From Dictyobacter vulcani (GTDB lineage Bacteria; Chloroflexota; Ktedonobacteria; Ktedonobacterales; Ktedonobacteraceae): a DNA stretch of 64,000 nucleotides. The notes under the pieces are model-generated. The model ran no database searches. It saw only the letters and a list, made by a program, of their open reading frames with translations, and was not told the origin of the DNA. Both the position numbers and the translations under genes were made by a program. The stretch lies in the NCBI RefSeq assembly GCF_008974265.1, contig NZ_BKZW01000001.1:3782001-3846000 (forward strand). Direction: 5' to 3'. Below, piece after piece: positions 26,881-36,124 of this stretch (position 1 is the first letter of the stretch; the number at the start of each line of letters is the position of its first letter).

Positions 26881-28059
26881 TTACGCAACTGAATGGGTCG
26901 GTTCCTGCCACTGATGTGCGAAGCGAGAAAGTTGGAAACGCGTCAGTGGTACCACTGATTCCTCTCTTCTGACCAGTGAACTTAGCATCTCTCCTAACAA
27001 AATACCAAACTTGAAGGCATGACCGGTGAAGCCAGTACCTATAACGATACGAGGATCATCAGGCAAATAATCTAAAATAAAGTTTTCATCCTGACTCACA
27101 TCATATATATAGGATTCTATGCGGTCCAGCCTGGCATTACGCAGCGCTGGAAGCAAGGTATAGAGGCGTCTGACGGCCTGTTTGACAACCAAATCATCAA
27201 TAGGTGGTACTTCACCGGGTTCCGCTGGTGCTCCAAAGCTGTGTGAGGCGGCCTTCAGCAATGCTGGTCCATCCGGACTTTGTTTATGCATAGGAAAACC
27301 ATAAAGATCATCGGCCATAAAAGCAGGAAAAGCATAAAGTCCAAAATCTTCAATGGGAAGGTTTGCGAAATACAGTAAATATTGGCGTGTTAATCGTACC
27401 GGCAATTCTAGCTCTTCTCCAAGGAGGCGATGGATCCATGGACCTGCCGCCACCACGACTTGCTCAGCTTCAACTCTCTCACCATTCGCTATTTTTAAGC
27501 ATATAGGGCGCTGCGAATCAGCATGTTCGATTGCCGTCACTTGATGATGTTCCAGTATTGTCCCACCCATATCACGTATACATGCACGCAACGTGTGTAG
27601 ACAGGTTGAGGCATGGAGCATACCGGCGTCTAGATTATAGCTTAAAAAATCAAATCCCTGCGTATTAAACTGTGGAAAACGCTGCGCGCAGGAGCGCGAT
27701 GTCAGACGCTCTGGTGAATGTCCCAACTTGCGGATGGTGTAATAACTTTGCCTGGTAAAATTTTCCTCCTGATCATTGCCAAAAGAGAGGATTCCCGTCG
27801 GCGTATAGAGGTGTTGTTGGGTGCGCTGTTCCAGTTGTTTCCAGCGCTTCTGGCTTAATCGTACCATCTCTGAATAGAAGGAATCGTTTCCGTACTCGAA
27901 GCGGAGTAGACGAGATATGCCATGCGAAGATGCCAGGTTATGATCGACAGTTGCCTGCTCCAACACTGTTACCTGTTGCATACCTTGCTGTAGAAGGTGA
28001 TAGGCTGTAGAGAGACCGATAATACCCGCGCCTACGACTATAGTGCGTTGTTGATACAC
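26881..28059 (-). CDS. FAD-dependent amine oxidase, sarcosine oxidase/MTOX-like, lacking the flavin-linking cysteine
   Basis: 392 residues, start GTG 28057-28059 with AGGAGG ten bases upstream. It has the dinucleotide-binding GAGIIGLSTAYHL and the end motif GTGFTGHAFKFGILLGE of monomeric sarcosine oxidase / N-methyltryptophan oxidase. In those enzymes FAD is attached to a cysteine in a C-x-Y sequence; here the aligned stretch reads ESYIYDVSQDENFILD, with tyrosine in its place, so FAD is probably held non-covalently. The substrate is likely a secondary amine or amino acid, not determinable here. Confidence 0.85.
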   Translation of the reverse strand: MYQQRTIVVGAGIIGLSTAYHLLQQGMQQVTVLEQATVDHNLASSHGISRLLRFEYGNDSFYSEMVRLSQKRWKQLEQRTQQHLYTPTGILSFGNDQEENFTRQSYYTIRKLGHSPERLTSRSCAQRFPQFNTQGFDFLSYNLDAGMLHASTCLHTLRACIRDMGGTILEHHQVTAIEHADSQRPICLKIANGERVEAEQVVVAAGPWIHRLLGEELELPVRLTRQYLLYFANLPIEDFGLYAFPAFMADDLYGFPMHKQSPDGPALLKAASHSFGAPAEPGEVPPIDDLVVKQAVRRLYTLLPALRNARLDRIESYIYDVSQDENFILDYLPDDPRIVIGTGFTGHAFKFGILLGEMLSSLVRREESVVPLTRFQLSRFAHQWQEPTHSVA

Positions 28060-28577
28060 GATAAAACTGCCTCCTGTCTATTTACCTGTATTGAGTAATA
28101 CGATTATAACAAAATACGCACTAAATTTCAAATAAACTAACAAAATACAAAGCATAAAATAGTGTATTTATAAATGTGATCATTTAAGTTGTAAATGTAA
28201 TAACAGTGTAATTGTTTTGTAAATATATTTGTTTTAGCTCATGTATATACAAAGTAGAACCTCGGTAGTACAACGTGTTCTATGCTCAGGATATTTGTAG
28301 CATGAAAATGAGCGAAGTATATACGCGCTCCTGATGTATGAAGCGAGGTTATACAGTCGTGAATGAAATTGAAATATGCTTGAATCCTGTTCACATAACA
28401 AGTAGTAGCAAGCAGTGTTACAGGTGGCTTTGCTATAACGCGTTATCTCTCGACGGAAGTTGTGTGGTCGTATACAATTGATATACATGTCCCGCTAGAA
28501 TCTACTATACCGTTGGCTATTAGTATGACGTGTCAGTGTAATCACTTATCAATTTATGCCAGGAAAGCGAAGACTGT
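28060..28577. other. Long AT-rich divergent spacer
   Basis: 518 bases between the divergent oxidase and aroA genes. I see no convincing gene, repeat or terminator; it should hold both promoters. Confidence 0.5.
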
Positions 28578-29933
28578 ATGAATGCACAAAAGCCTGAGTT
28601 GTTACAACATCCTATTTTTGTCGCTCCATCGAATCTCATGGCTGCCCAGCCCGAAGTCCCATCCTCGAAATACTATACATTGCGCTATGTATTGGCGGCG
28701 GCGCTGGCAGCAGGTGAGAGTCGAATTATCTTGCCTGCACTCAGTGATGATAGTGATGCTCTTTTTCGTGGCTGTCGTGCCCTGGGGGCCGACTTAGAGT
28801 GGGAAGATGAGCAGCAGCAAGTATTGCTCATTCGCGGAAGCGGCCGACCCCGTGCGACTGGTCCGGTGACGATTAACGTTGGTAACGCCGGTGCCGTCGC
28901 GCGACTCTTTCTTGGCCTTGGTGCGCTGTTACCAGACATTACCTTTGTGACCGATCACCCTCAGTCCCTTGGTAAACGCCCCAATCGAGAGTTACTGGAG
29001 GCCTTAACTCAGTTAGGTGTCACCTGTGAAGGTACAGGTGTCGAAGGTTGCCTGCCGATTACCCTCCATGGAGGAGCTATTCGTGGAGGTAAGGTAACGA
29101 TTTCGGGCGCGCGTAGCTCACAATATCTTAGCTCACTGCTCTTCCTCGCCCCTCTCTTGCCAGATGGACTGGAGATCACGGTTGTTGATGGCTTGAAGTC
29201 TCAGCCATTGGTGCGCGCCACCCTGGAAGTGTTGCAGGAAGCCGGTATTCGGGTCGAGTACGATGATCATCTCCTCGCTTTCCGCATTGCCCCTGGACAG
29301 CAGTATCAGGCGCGCACGTATACTATTCCTGGTGATTATCCTTCCGCAGCGGCGTTACTGGCGGCCTATGCCGTTTCAAATGATCCTGCCAGCGAACTGC
29401 GGCTGTCCCGACTGCGTCCCGGGGATGAAGTCGGAGAGGCTTTGCTGCAGGCCTTTCGCGATATGGGTGCCGACCTGCGTGTGAATGGAGAACAGGTGAC
29501 TCTAAGAGGTGGTCGACGCTTGCGTGGTTTTGAACTGGACGGAGATCCAGTTATCGATTGTATTCCTGTCCTGGTTGCCGCCGCCTGTTTTGCCGAAGGC
29601 GAGAGCGTGATCTCTAACATTGAGAGCTTGCACTACAAAGAATCTGACCGCATCAATGACCTCTGCGCGGAGCTACGCAAAGCGGGTTGTTCAGTCGAGC
29701 CACAAGAAGATGCGATCATCATCCAGGGACGTCCACAGGGCGTTGAAGGTGGGGCTGTCGTAGATGGGCACAACGATCATCGTGTCTTGATGGCCCTGGC
29801 GATTGTAGGCCTGCGCAGTCGGCGTGGACTGACCCTCACCGGTGCTGAACATATTGCTAAAAGCTATCCGCACTTTTTTGAGGAACTGCAGCGCTGTGGA
29901 GCGGATATCCATCCAGTGACTCCACAGGCATAA
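28578..29933 (+). CDS. aroA: 3-phosphoshikimate 1-carboxyvinyltransferase (EPSP synthase)
   Basis: 451 residues, sixth step of the shikimate pathway, joining PEP and shikimate-3-phosphate. The two-domain fold is clear: SSKYYTLRYVLAAAL (PEP/S3P lysine), GNAGAVARLFLGLGALL, LGKRPNRELL, SSQYLSSLLFLAPLL, and HYKESDRI near the C-terminus. In the GNAG loop the usual Thr and Pro (T97 and P101 in E. coli) are Ala and Leu. The gene stands alone, with no other aromatic genes near it. Confidence 0.92.
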   Translation: MNAQKPELLQHPIFVAPSNLMAAQPEVPSSKYYTLRYVLAAALAAGESRIILPALSDDSDALFRGCRALGADLEWEDEQQQVLLIRGSGRPRATGPVTINVGNAGAVARLFLGLGALLPDITFVTDHPQSLGKRPNRELLEALTQLGVTCEGTGVEGCLPITLHGGAIRGGKVTISGARSSQYLSSLLFLAPLLPDGLEITVVDGLKSQPLVRATLEVLQEAGIRVEYDDHLLAFRIAPGQQYQARTYTIPGDYPSAAALLAAYAVSNDPASELRLSRLRPGDEVGEALLQAFRDMGADLRVNGEQVTLRGGRRLRGFELDGDPVIDCIPVLVAAACFAEGESVISNIESLHYKESDRINDLCAELRKAGCSVEPQEDAIIIQGRPQGVEGGAVVDGHNDHRVLMALAIVGLRSRRGLTLTGAEHIAKSYPHFFEELQRCGADIHPVTPQA

Positions 29934-30068
29934 GTACACTATTTTAAAGTTCGAGACAGGCTTCGGCAGCCAGCCAGAACAGTTTTTCTCGCACCGAAGT
30001 TTGTCTTGTCCAATCCCGTCCATCCCACTGCTCACTACCAACATCATCACCTCCATAGACTGAGACCT

Positions 30069-30090
30069 CCCCGGCATACATGCGCGGGGG
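30069..30090 (-). repeat. Right-end hairpin of the TnpB element
   Basis: CCCCGGCATACATGCGCGGGG: stem CCCCG/CGGGG and inner GCAT/ATGC. It lies 11 bases past the tnpB stop and matches the left-end hairpin in direct orientation. A second hairpin (30115-30138) lies in the tnpB 3' end. Together they are where a guide RNA scaffold would be expected. Confidence 0.65.
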
Positions 30091-30100
30091 TTCCTGTTAC

Positions 30101-31684
30101 TCACCCAACGCTTCCGGTCGCTCCGGTGAGAGCGACCGGCTCTTGGTGGGGATAGGCAAGACTTTTGAGCCGACGCGCTCCGGCACGGGCGGCTTTGCGA
30201 GAAGCCGACAAGCCCATGCTTCGAGGCAAGGTTTGCCCCTCATTTGCACGTTGTTGCAGGCCCTCCATCACGGCTCGCAGGCGCGGTTCCGCACCTTCCC
30301 AGACATGCTGAGTGATAGAGGGAATGGTTTGCTCCGGTTCCAGGTGGGCAAGCAAGAAAGCCGAGTACAGATCACGTTGTACTGGTCCGCAACCGCAGGA
30401 GCAAGCGTGCCAGCGTTGTGATCGCGTCTTCTTGACATAGTTCCCACACTGATGGCAGTACTGACTCAGTTTGGTCTTGAATGCAGCGATTTCGTTAAGG
30501 GAGCCGCCAGTTTTTGCAACTATGCGAGCCAAATGTGCTACAAACATCCCTGGTGCGCGAATACTCATGCTTCGTCCATACTGTTTCTGCCATCCTTTGA
30601 ATGACGTCTTTTCTATGATGATGGTCGTGCCCATCTGTGCGATGCGATGAGCCAGGTGCCCATGCAGACTCTTGCGGTGAGCGGCGAGTCTTCTTTCGGC
30701 CGTGCCATGGTGTCGCCTGGTCGCCTGGTACCGCTTACTCTCCTTCCAGCGCAAGCGACCCTTTTTCACACGACCCACCTCGTCGTAGTTCTCGGGGTTC
30801 GTAGCGCGTCTTTGGCGGTCCATCTTGCGCTGCAATCGGCGTTTTTTGCTGGTATTGGGCGCGACTTCCTGGCAGGACGTGACCAGGTCCGCTGATCCCT
30901 GGCGTGGCACAATAGCAAGGGTGGATGGGCCAATGTCCAGGCCGATCGTATCCTGCCCCACCTTTTCGTGCTTTGGTTTGATGAAAGCATGGCCCTCTAA
31001 GACCAGTTGCACCCAATAGCGGTTGCCGTCTCTATCGGCCCCCCGAGCCTGTGGAGAAGAAGCTTTGCGGCGCACCAGGCGCACATACTTGATGGGGTGG
31101 CGCATGCCATGTTGCACCACCGGATCACGCCAGTCGATAAGGGCCGGGATGACGTGCTTATTCCAGATCAGAAAACCACCATCGCTCGCATTGGGATCGA
31201 GCACAAAACGCATGCCGACATCGTTGCGCTTGCCCTCCACGCTATCAATACCGCGACCCTTACTCCGGAAGCGTACCCGTTTGGCGTGGCCTGTACAGAC
31301 GCGATTGGTGGCTTGATAGGCTCGTGTAGCCAGGGTTTGAGCCATCGTGCTATCGATATGGTCAGCGATCCACGAAACGCGGGCACGCTTTGCATACTCG
31401 TGCAACGCGTATTCCGAGAAGTGGTACTTTTTGCGCAACAGGGAAAAGGCCTGTGCCCTTTCCTGTTTGTGTGCGTGAGGGATGGCACGAGCCTGTGCCC
31501 ATACCGGATCATTGCGCATACATCGGAGCCGCTTATTGCACTCAGAAAGCAGAGCGTTATACAGGCACCGAGCCGCTTCCAGGTGAGCACGTAGATCGGC
31601 TTCCTGGTTCCAATCGATCTGGAGGGCAATTCGATGAGAAAGGTCGATGTCTTCGCTCGCTTCATAGTGTGCTTTGCCTTTCAA
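30101..31684 (-). CDS. tnpB: TnpB-family RNA-guided endonuclease (IS605 OrfB)
   Basis: About 527 residues, longer than the common 400. RuvC-like motifs are intact: GLDIGPSTLAIV (first Asp), IIIEKTSFKGW (Glu) and VQRDLYSAFL (last Asp), with the zinc finger CHQCG...CSCGCG between the last two. A tail of about 90 residues follows. TnpB uses a guide RNA from the element's right end to cut the empty donor site. The start is taken at TTG 31682-31684; the ribosome site is weak. The 3' end and right-end hairpin would form the guide RNA. Confidence 0.9.
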   Translation of the reverse strand: MKGKAHYEASEDIDLSHRIALQIDWNQEADLRAHLEAARCLYNALLSECNKRLRCMRNDPVWAQARAIPHAHKQERAQAFSLLRKKYHFSEYALHEYAKRARVSWIADHIDSTMAQTLATRAYQATNRVCTGHAKRVRFRSKGRGIDSVEGKRNDVGMRFVLDPNASDGGFLIWNKHVIPALIDWRDPVVQHGMRHPIKYVRLVRRKASSPQARGADRDGNRYWVQLVLEGHAFIKPKHEKVGQDTIGLDIGPSTLAIVPRQGSADLVTSCQEVAPNTSKKRRLQRKMDRQRRATNPENYDEVGRVKKGRLRWKESKRYQATRRHHGTAERRLAAHRKSLHGHLAHRIAQMGTTIIIEKTSFKGWQKQYGRSMSIRAPGMFVAHLARIVAKTGGSLNEIAAFKTKLSQYCHQCGNYVKKTRSQRWHACSCGCGPVQRDLYSAFLLAHLEPEQTIPSITQHVWEGAEPRLRAVMEGLQQRANEGQTLPRSMGLSASRKAARAGARRLKSLAYPHQEPVALTGATGSVG

Positions 31685-31725
31685 GAGACTGCTGAATGGG
31701 TTCCTGCCTTACCTGTCATGCAGTT

Positions 31726-31801
31726 GAAATAGTATAATACGTATGAAATAGTATAATACGTATGAAATAGTATAATACGTATGAAATAGTATAATACGTA
31801 T
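31726..31801. repeat. Four perfect 19-bp tandem repeats upstream of tnpB
   Basis: The unit GAAATAGTATAATACGTAT occurs four times without a mismatch. Each copy contains TATAAT and the palindrome ATACGTAT. The array lies between tnpB and the left-end hairpin, so it could be a promoter array or a binding site for a transposition factor. Confidence 0.9.
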
Positions 31802-31865
31802 GATGTACATTATCAACAGTTCAGTTCAACCCATCCAACCAGCCTCAAAGGAACTGAGCTCTCAT

Positions 31866-31886
31866 CCCCCGCATACATGACGGGGG
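31866..31886 (-). repeat. Left-end hairpin of the TnpB element
   Basis: CCCCCG (31866-31871) pairs with CGGGGG (31881-31886) around CATACATGA. The surrounding bases, including ACTGAG just before it, match those around the right-end hairpin. Confidence 0.65.
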
Positions 31887-32079
31887 CTTTCCCGCGCCGG
31901 TCGGGTAACGTGCTTGAGCCAAATTGCAGGTATAACGCTCTACTGACGCATCTAGAGTTGGCAACTATGGCAAATTTTGCAATAGAATGATACAATACTC
32001 TTCGGTCATAATGGAAGATATTTGTGTCTGCGTGGTCACTGTGCTGTTATATATTATATTCAGCCGAAAGGATACGATT

Positions 32080-32385
32080 GTGTATAGGTATAAAGGCTTT
32101 GATAGCGCTCTTTGTGGTGGTAGTATAGCCGCGCTGGAAGCTATCGTCAACGCCTGGATGGAGGAGGAGAGGCCACGTATTCGACAGATGAGCCAGAGTG
32201 TTCGCGGCCAGCATATCGTTTTAAGTTTTGTTTATGAAGCTACACATGAATTAGAGCAGCGGATCGCGCTACAAAATCCAGCGACCGCAATTACCGGGGC
32301 ATACCCGCGTTTCTTTGAAGATGACATGGTTGAGGATCGGCCGACGAATCCAAGTATTCCCGCGACCCCTCCTCCTATGCATTGA
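32080..32385 (+). CDS. Small hypothetical protein
   Basis: 101 residues from GTG 32080, which has AAAGGA seven bases upstream. It opens MYRYKGFDSALCGGSIAALE, has a helical middle (EATHELEQRIALQ) and a proline-rich end. I know no family. It precedes the radical SAM gene by 68 bases on the same strand, so a shared transcript is possible. Confidence 0.6.
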   Translation: MYRYKGFDSALCGGSIAALEAIVNAWMEEERPRIRQMSQSVRGQHIVLSFVYEATHELEQRIALQNPATAITGAYPRFFEDDMVEDRPTNPSIPATPPPMH

Positions 32386-32453
32386 GTTTTGTCTGGCACG
32401 ACTCTCTCTGTGCTCTAGCTTTACCTATTCAGAGAAATATTATAAGGACTAAC

Positions 32454-33721
32454 ATGGCGACTCCATATCTATTATATGTAACCCCGAGGGCGAAATTGTT
32501 GAAGAGCACCGTTTACAGGCTCTTTCGTTCGGCGATCGCCCCCTTAAAGAGAGCGATCTGATCCCGCTTCCAGATGGCGTCACTCTTTCGATGATGCCAG
32601 ATCGTCTGGCCGTGGGACAGAAGCGCTCTGGCATGCGGCAGGTGCTCCCACAATCGCGTGGCTGGGCTGTCGCAGCTTTGCTGCCGATTGGTTATACGCG
32701 CACCCTCTTGCCTGCCTATGAAAAAGTTCCGGATACGGAGCCGCTGCCCTTTTTTGGTTATAGCGCCGTGGCTGGTATGAATGGCAAGCTGTATGTTGCG
32801 GCCGTCAAAACTGACGAAGTGAGGAAGTGGCATCCACGCGCCTTTAATCGTCAGAAGCTTGAGCGCCTGGTTCATGAGAAGCAGGAAAAATATCCCGAGA
32901 ACCGTATTATTGGTCAACATGCCCATTGTGCGCTGGACTATTCGTGTCCCACCGCCAGCAATCTCTTTTTTGAGCGCTGGGAAATGGCTATTGCCGTCTC
33001 TCCTGGTTGTAATGCACGCTGTGTCGGCTGTATCTCCAAGCAGGAAGAAGAAGACCTGATCTCGCCGCAAGATCGTCTGGATTTTATTCCCAGTGTCGAT
33101 GAAATCGTTGAGGTCGCGAAAGGACATCTGGAGAGCGCTGAGGATGCGATCGTCAGCTTTGGACAGGGCTGTGAGGGTGAGCCGCTGCTCCAGTGGCCAC
33201 GCATCGGCAAAGCCATCAAAACCTTGCGCCAGCAGACGGATCGGGGTGTGATCAACATCAATACTAACGGGAGTAATCCCCGCTGGCTCCAGCATCTCTA
33301 TGACTCTGGACTGGATACCCTGCGCGTCAGTACGATCTCTGGCCATCCTGAAACCTATAACGCCTACTATCGGCCGCTTGGCTATACCTTTGATGATGTC
33401 AAAGAGTCCTTGCGCCGAGCCAGTGCCGAGGGTGTGTATAGCTCAATCAACCTGTTGAGTTTCCCTGGTCTGATCGATCGTGAGCGTGAAGTCGAAGCCC
33501 TGTTGTCACTAGCACGTGATACCAATCTGCGCCTTATTCAGTTACGTAACCTCAACATCGATCCCGAAGTCTTCCTGCCCCGTATGCCAGACTTCGAGAC
33601 CATGGGGAAGGCATTAGGCATGCGCAAGTTGATCCAGATCCTCAAGCAAGAATTGCCTGAAGTCGAAATTGGCAACTTTACCCGCCCGATCCAGCGTCAG
33701 TCCAGGACTGCACAGGTTTAA
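32454..33721 (+). CDS. Radical SAM protein (one frameshift as sequenced)
   Basis: ATG 32454 follows AAGGA. The frame starts MATPYLLY and breaks near 32477-32480; one more base gives a continuous NPEGEIVEEHRLQALSFGDR and about 423 residues. The cluster motif SPGCNARCVGC (CxxxCxxC) binds the SAM-cleaving 4Fe-4S centre. Downstream are FGQGCEGEPLL and NINTNGS, typical of the SAM-binding barrel. The product most resembles uncharacterised radical SAM proteins of Chloroflexi and allied phyla; the substrate is not deducible. A hairpin follows the stop. Confidence 0.85.
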
Positions 33722-33734
33722 TCTGAACCCCATC

Positions 33735-33769
33735 GCAAGCCAGACGGGCGCCAAACTCGCCTGGCTTGC
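33735..33769 (+). terminator. Hairpin after the radical SAM gene
   Basis: GCAAGCCAG (33735-33743) pairs with 33761-33769, with GGCG/CGCC nearby in the loop. No T tract follows. Confidence 0.5.
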
Positions 33770-33929
33770 TCCTCGGCAAAATTTCCTCAAACACTCCTTG
33801 CAGGTTACGTTTACACTCTCGATTAATTTTTTAGGATTTCTTGAGTATCCTGGCTTATACAATGAGATATAATAGGGCCCTGGTGAGCCTTTTGACAGGA
33901 CGGTATAAGCATTCAGGAGGAAGAGAGGG

Positions 33930-36068
33930 ATGAGTCCGCTCCACGCATCTGAAGATAAGCCTGAGCACCAACCAGGCAAAGGTCAACAGGACGGATCAAT
34001 GGCAACGGATGACTTTGATGTTATCTTGTTTGGCCCAATGGAAGAACGTTCGGGTAGCAGGTTGGGCGATCGTCGAGTACGGATGGTGCTACCAGCCAGA
34101 CAACCATTTCATCGTTTAAAAGAAGGCACGCTGGAAGCCACTGAGTCGGCCGAGATTCCAGAGGGGCGTATGCGGCAGGCTACGTACTGGCTGAAACGGG
34201 CGTTGATCGGTGTGCCGATCGCTACGGCACGCGCTGATAATGAGCGCCTGACGAAATTTAAAGCCCTGGCGGTACTTTCCTCAGATGCTATTTCATCGGT
34301 TGCCTTTGCCACTGAAGCTATTCTGATCAATCTGGTGGCTGCAGGCTCATCAGCACTGGTCTGGACACTACCGATCAGCCTGGTTATCCTGGCCTTGTTG
34401 ATTGTGGTGACACTCTCTTATCGCCAGACCATTCCTGCCTATCCCAATGGCGGTGGCTCTTATACCGTGGCGCGTGAAAACCTCGGCGTTGTTCCGGGAC
34501 TGGTAGCGGCTGCCGCATTGATGATTGATTATGTGTTGAATGTTGCGGTTTGTGTTGCGGCTGGTGTCCATAATGTCATTTCACTCTTTCCCTCTTTACA
34601 ATCCTATGTCATTCCGATGGATCTGACGCTGGTTCTGCTGATGATGGTTCTCAACTTACGTGGCATTCGGGAATCTGGTACCATCTTTGCTCTGCCAACC
34701 TATTTCTTTATTGTCAGTGCCTTTTTGCTGATCGGTTTAGGCCTGACGAAAGCCTATGTCTTTCATCATCAGCCGTTGATTGGACATTTTGTACCGGTTG
34801 TACAGTCGATTGAGCCGCTCACAATCTTTGTGCTGTTACGGTCATTTGCCACGGGCTGTTCAGCTATGACTGGTGTTGAGGCTATCTCTAATGGGATACC
34901 GATTTTCCGCAAGCCAGAGACGCGCAATGCCTCGATTACGCTGACCTGGATGGCCTGTATTCTGGGTGCATTGTTCCTGGGTGTTACGCTGCTGGCCATG
35001 ACCTATGCGGTGCAGGCTGAGCCCTCGGGCAATCCAACGGTCATCGCGAAAATTGCCAGCGATGTCTTTACGGGTCCACTGGTCTTCTTATTTCCCATTT
35101 TTCAATTGTCTGTGCTGGGTATCCTGACCCTCTCCGCAGAGACCAGTTTCGCAGACTTTCCCAGGCTGGCCTCGCTCCTGGCGCGCGATAAATTTCTGCC
35201 CTTGATGTTCTCATTTCGCGGCGACCGTCTGGCCTTTAGCTCTGGTATTATTGCACTGGCTGTGCTCTCTGCTATTCTGCTGATCTTCTTCAATGGTGAT
35301 ACCAACGCACTGATCAACCTGTTCGCTGTTGGTGTCTTTATCGCCTTTACGCTTTCGCAGTCAGGCATGGTTGTGCACTGGTGGAGACTGCGCACCTCCC
35401 AAAAAAGCTGGAGGCGCAGCATGATCATCAACGGAACCGGTGCCCTGACCACGGCCCTGGTCGCGCTGGTGGTGGCCACCATGAAATTCCTGGAGGGGGC
35501 CTGGATCGTGGTGATCCTGATTCCTTTGATGGTCTGGCTCTTTTTGAGCATTTCGCGTCACTATCACCTGGTAGAACAGGAACGCACCTTTGATCTGCCG
35601 TTGCGTCCCCAGGATATTCATCATCGCATCATCGTGCCAATTGATCGGCTGGATCGAGCGACTATCCAGAGTCTGGCTTATGCTCGTTCGATTGCCACAC
35701 ACGTCACTGCCGTTCATGTAGATGTTGATGAAGAGCACACTGATCAAATGCGGGCTGACTGGGAGCGCTGGCAGAAGCAGATTCCTGAAGATGAAGGGAT
35801 CCACCTGTTGATTATTGCTTCCCCATTTCGCTCACTGGTGCGTCCACTGCTTGCTTATATAGACATTATCCATCAGCGTCATCCCGAAGCGATCCTGACG
35901 GTGATCCTGCCAGAGTTTGTTGTCTCGCATTGGTGGGAATATCTACTACACAACCAGACCGCGCTGCGCCTGAAAACATCCCTGCTCTTTCGACCAGGTA
36001 TTGCCGTGCTCAATTTGCCTCAACATCTGCGTAATCATATGCCCGCTGGCACAGCCCATCGCGAGTAG
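33930..36068 (+). CDS. APC-superfamily permease, KimA-like potassium importer
   Basis: 712 residues, start ATG 33930 with AGGAGGAAG. About 90 N-terminal cytoplasmic residues precede 12 membrane helices and a C-terminal cytoplasmic domain of about 150 residues with an alpha/beta fold. Several stretches match Bacillus subtilis KimA (YdaO): LTKFKALAVLSSDAISSVAF, SYRQTIPAYPNGGGSYTV, CSAMTGVEAISN and LFAVGVFIAFTLSQSGM. KimA is a high-affinity K+/H+ symporter inhibited by c-di-AMP. I see no ydaO-type riboswitch in the 208-base upstream spacer. The N-terminal extension is longer than in KimA. Confidence 0.85.
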   Translation: MSPLHASEDKPEHQPGKGQQDGSMATDDFDVILFGPMEERSGSRLGDRRVRMVLPARQPFHRLKEGTLEATESAEIPEGRMRQATYWLKRALIGVPIATARADNERLTKFKALAVLSSDAISSVAFATEAILINLVAAGSSALVWTLPISLVILALLIVVTLSYRQTIPAYPNGGGSYTVARENLGVVPGLVAAAALMIDYVLNVAVCVAAGVHNVISLFPSLQSYVIPMDLTLVLLMMVLNLRGIRESGTIFALPTYFFIVSAFLLIGLGLTKAYVFHHQPLIGHFVPVVQSIEPLTIFVLLRSFATGCSAMTGVEAISNGIPIFRKPETRNASITLTWMACILGALFLGVTLLAMTYAVQAEPSGNPTVIAKIASDVFTGPLVFLFPIFQLSVLGILTLSAETSFADFPRLASLLARDKFLPLMFSFRGDRLAFSSGIIALAVLSAILLIFFNGDTNALINLFAVGVFIAFTLSQSGMVVHWWRLRTSQKSWRRSMIINGTGALTTALVALVVATMKFLEGAWIVVILIPLMVWLFLSISRHYHLVEQERTFDLPLRPQDIHHRIIVPIDRLDRATIQSLAYARSIATHVTAVHVDVDEEHTDQMRADWERWQKQIPEDEGIHLLIIASPFRSLVRPLLAYIDIIHQRHPEAILTVILPEFVVSHWWEYLLHNQTALRLKTSLLFRPGIAVLNLPQHLRNHMPAGTAHRE

Positions 36069-36124
36069 AGCTGAAATATAGGTAATGTTCAGCTCTGCTC
36101 GTGTACTGGTTTGCTAAAAGGGCG

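Larger units (their letters stand above)
30049..31910 (-). mobile_element. IS200/IS605-type element with TnpB only (IS1341-like)
   Basis: The tnpB gene is bracketed by two near-identical GC-rich hairpins (30069-30090 and 31866-31886), both with CATACATG in the loop region. No TnpA tyrosine transposase is present, so mobility would need one in trans. A GTAA at 31905-31908 (TTAC on the minus strand) is a plausible left cleavage tetranucleotide. Exact ends are estimated. Confidence 0.65.

Noticed and set aside
31007..31594. 195-codon plus-strand ORF opposite tnpB
   Set aside because: It is antisense to the conserved catalytic part of TnpB and has no ribosome site or family motif.
31726..31801. 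Tandem repeats considered as a CRISPR array
   Set aside because: The 19-bp units are directly adjacent with no spacers, and there are no cas genes in the window.
32513..33346. 277-codon minus-strand ORF opposite the radical SAM gene
   Set aside because: It is antisense to the CxxxCxxC motif region of a recognised family; no independent support.
33722..33929. Possible c-di-AMP (ydaO-type) riboswitch before the KimA-like gene
   Set aside because: The spacer is short for this riboswitch, and I could not find its conserved segments; only a terminator-like hairpin of the preceding gene is visible.
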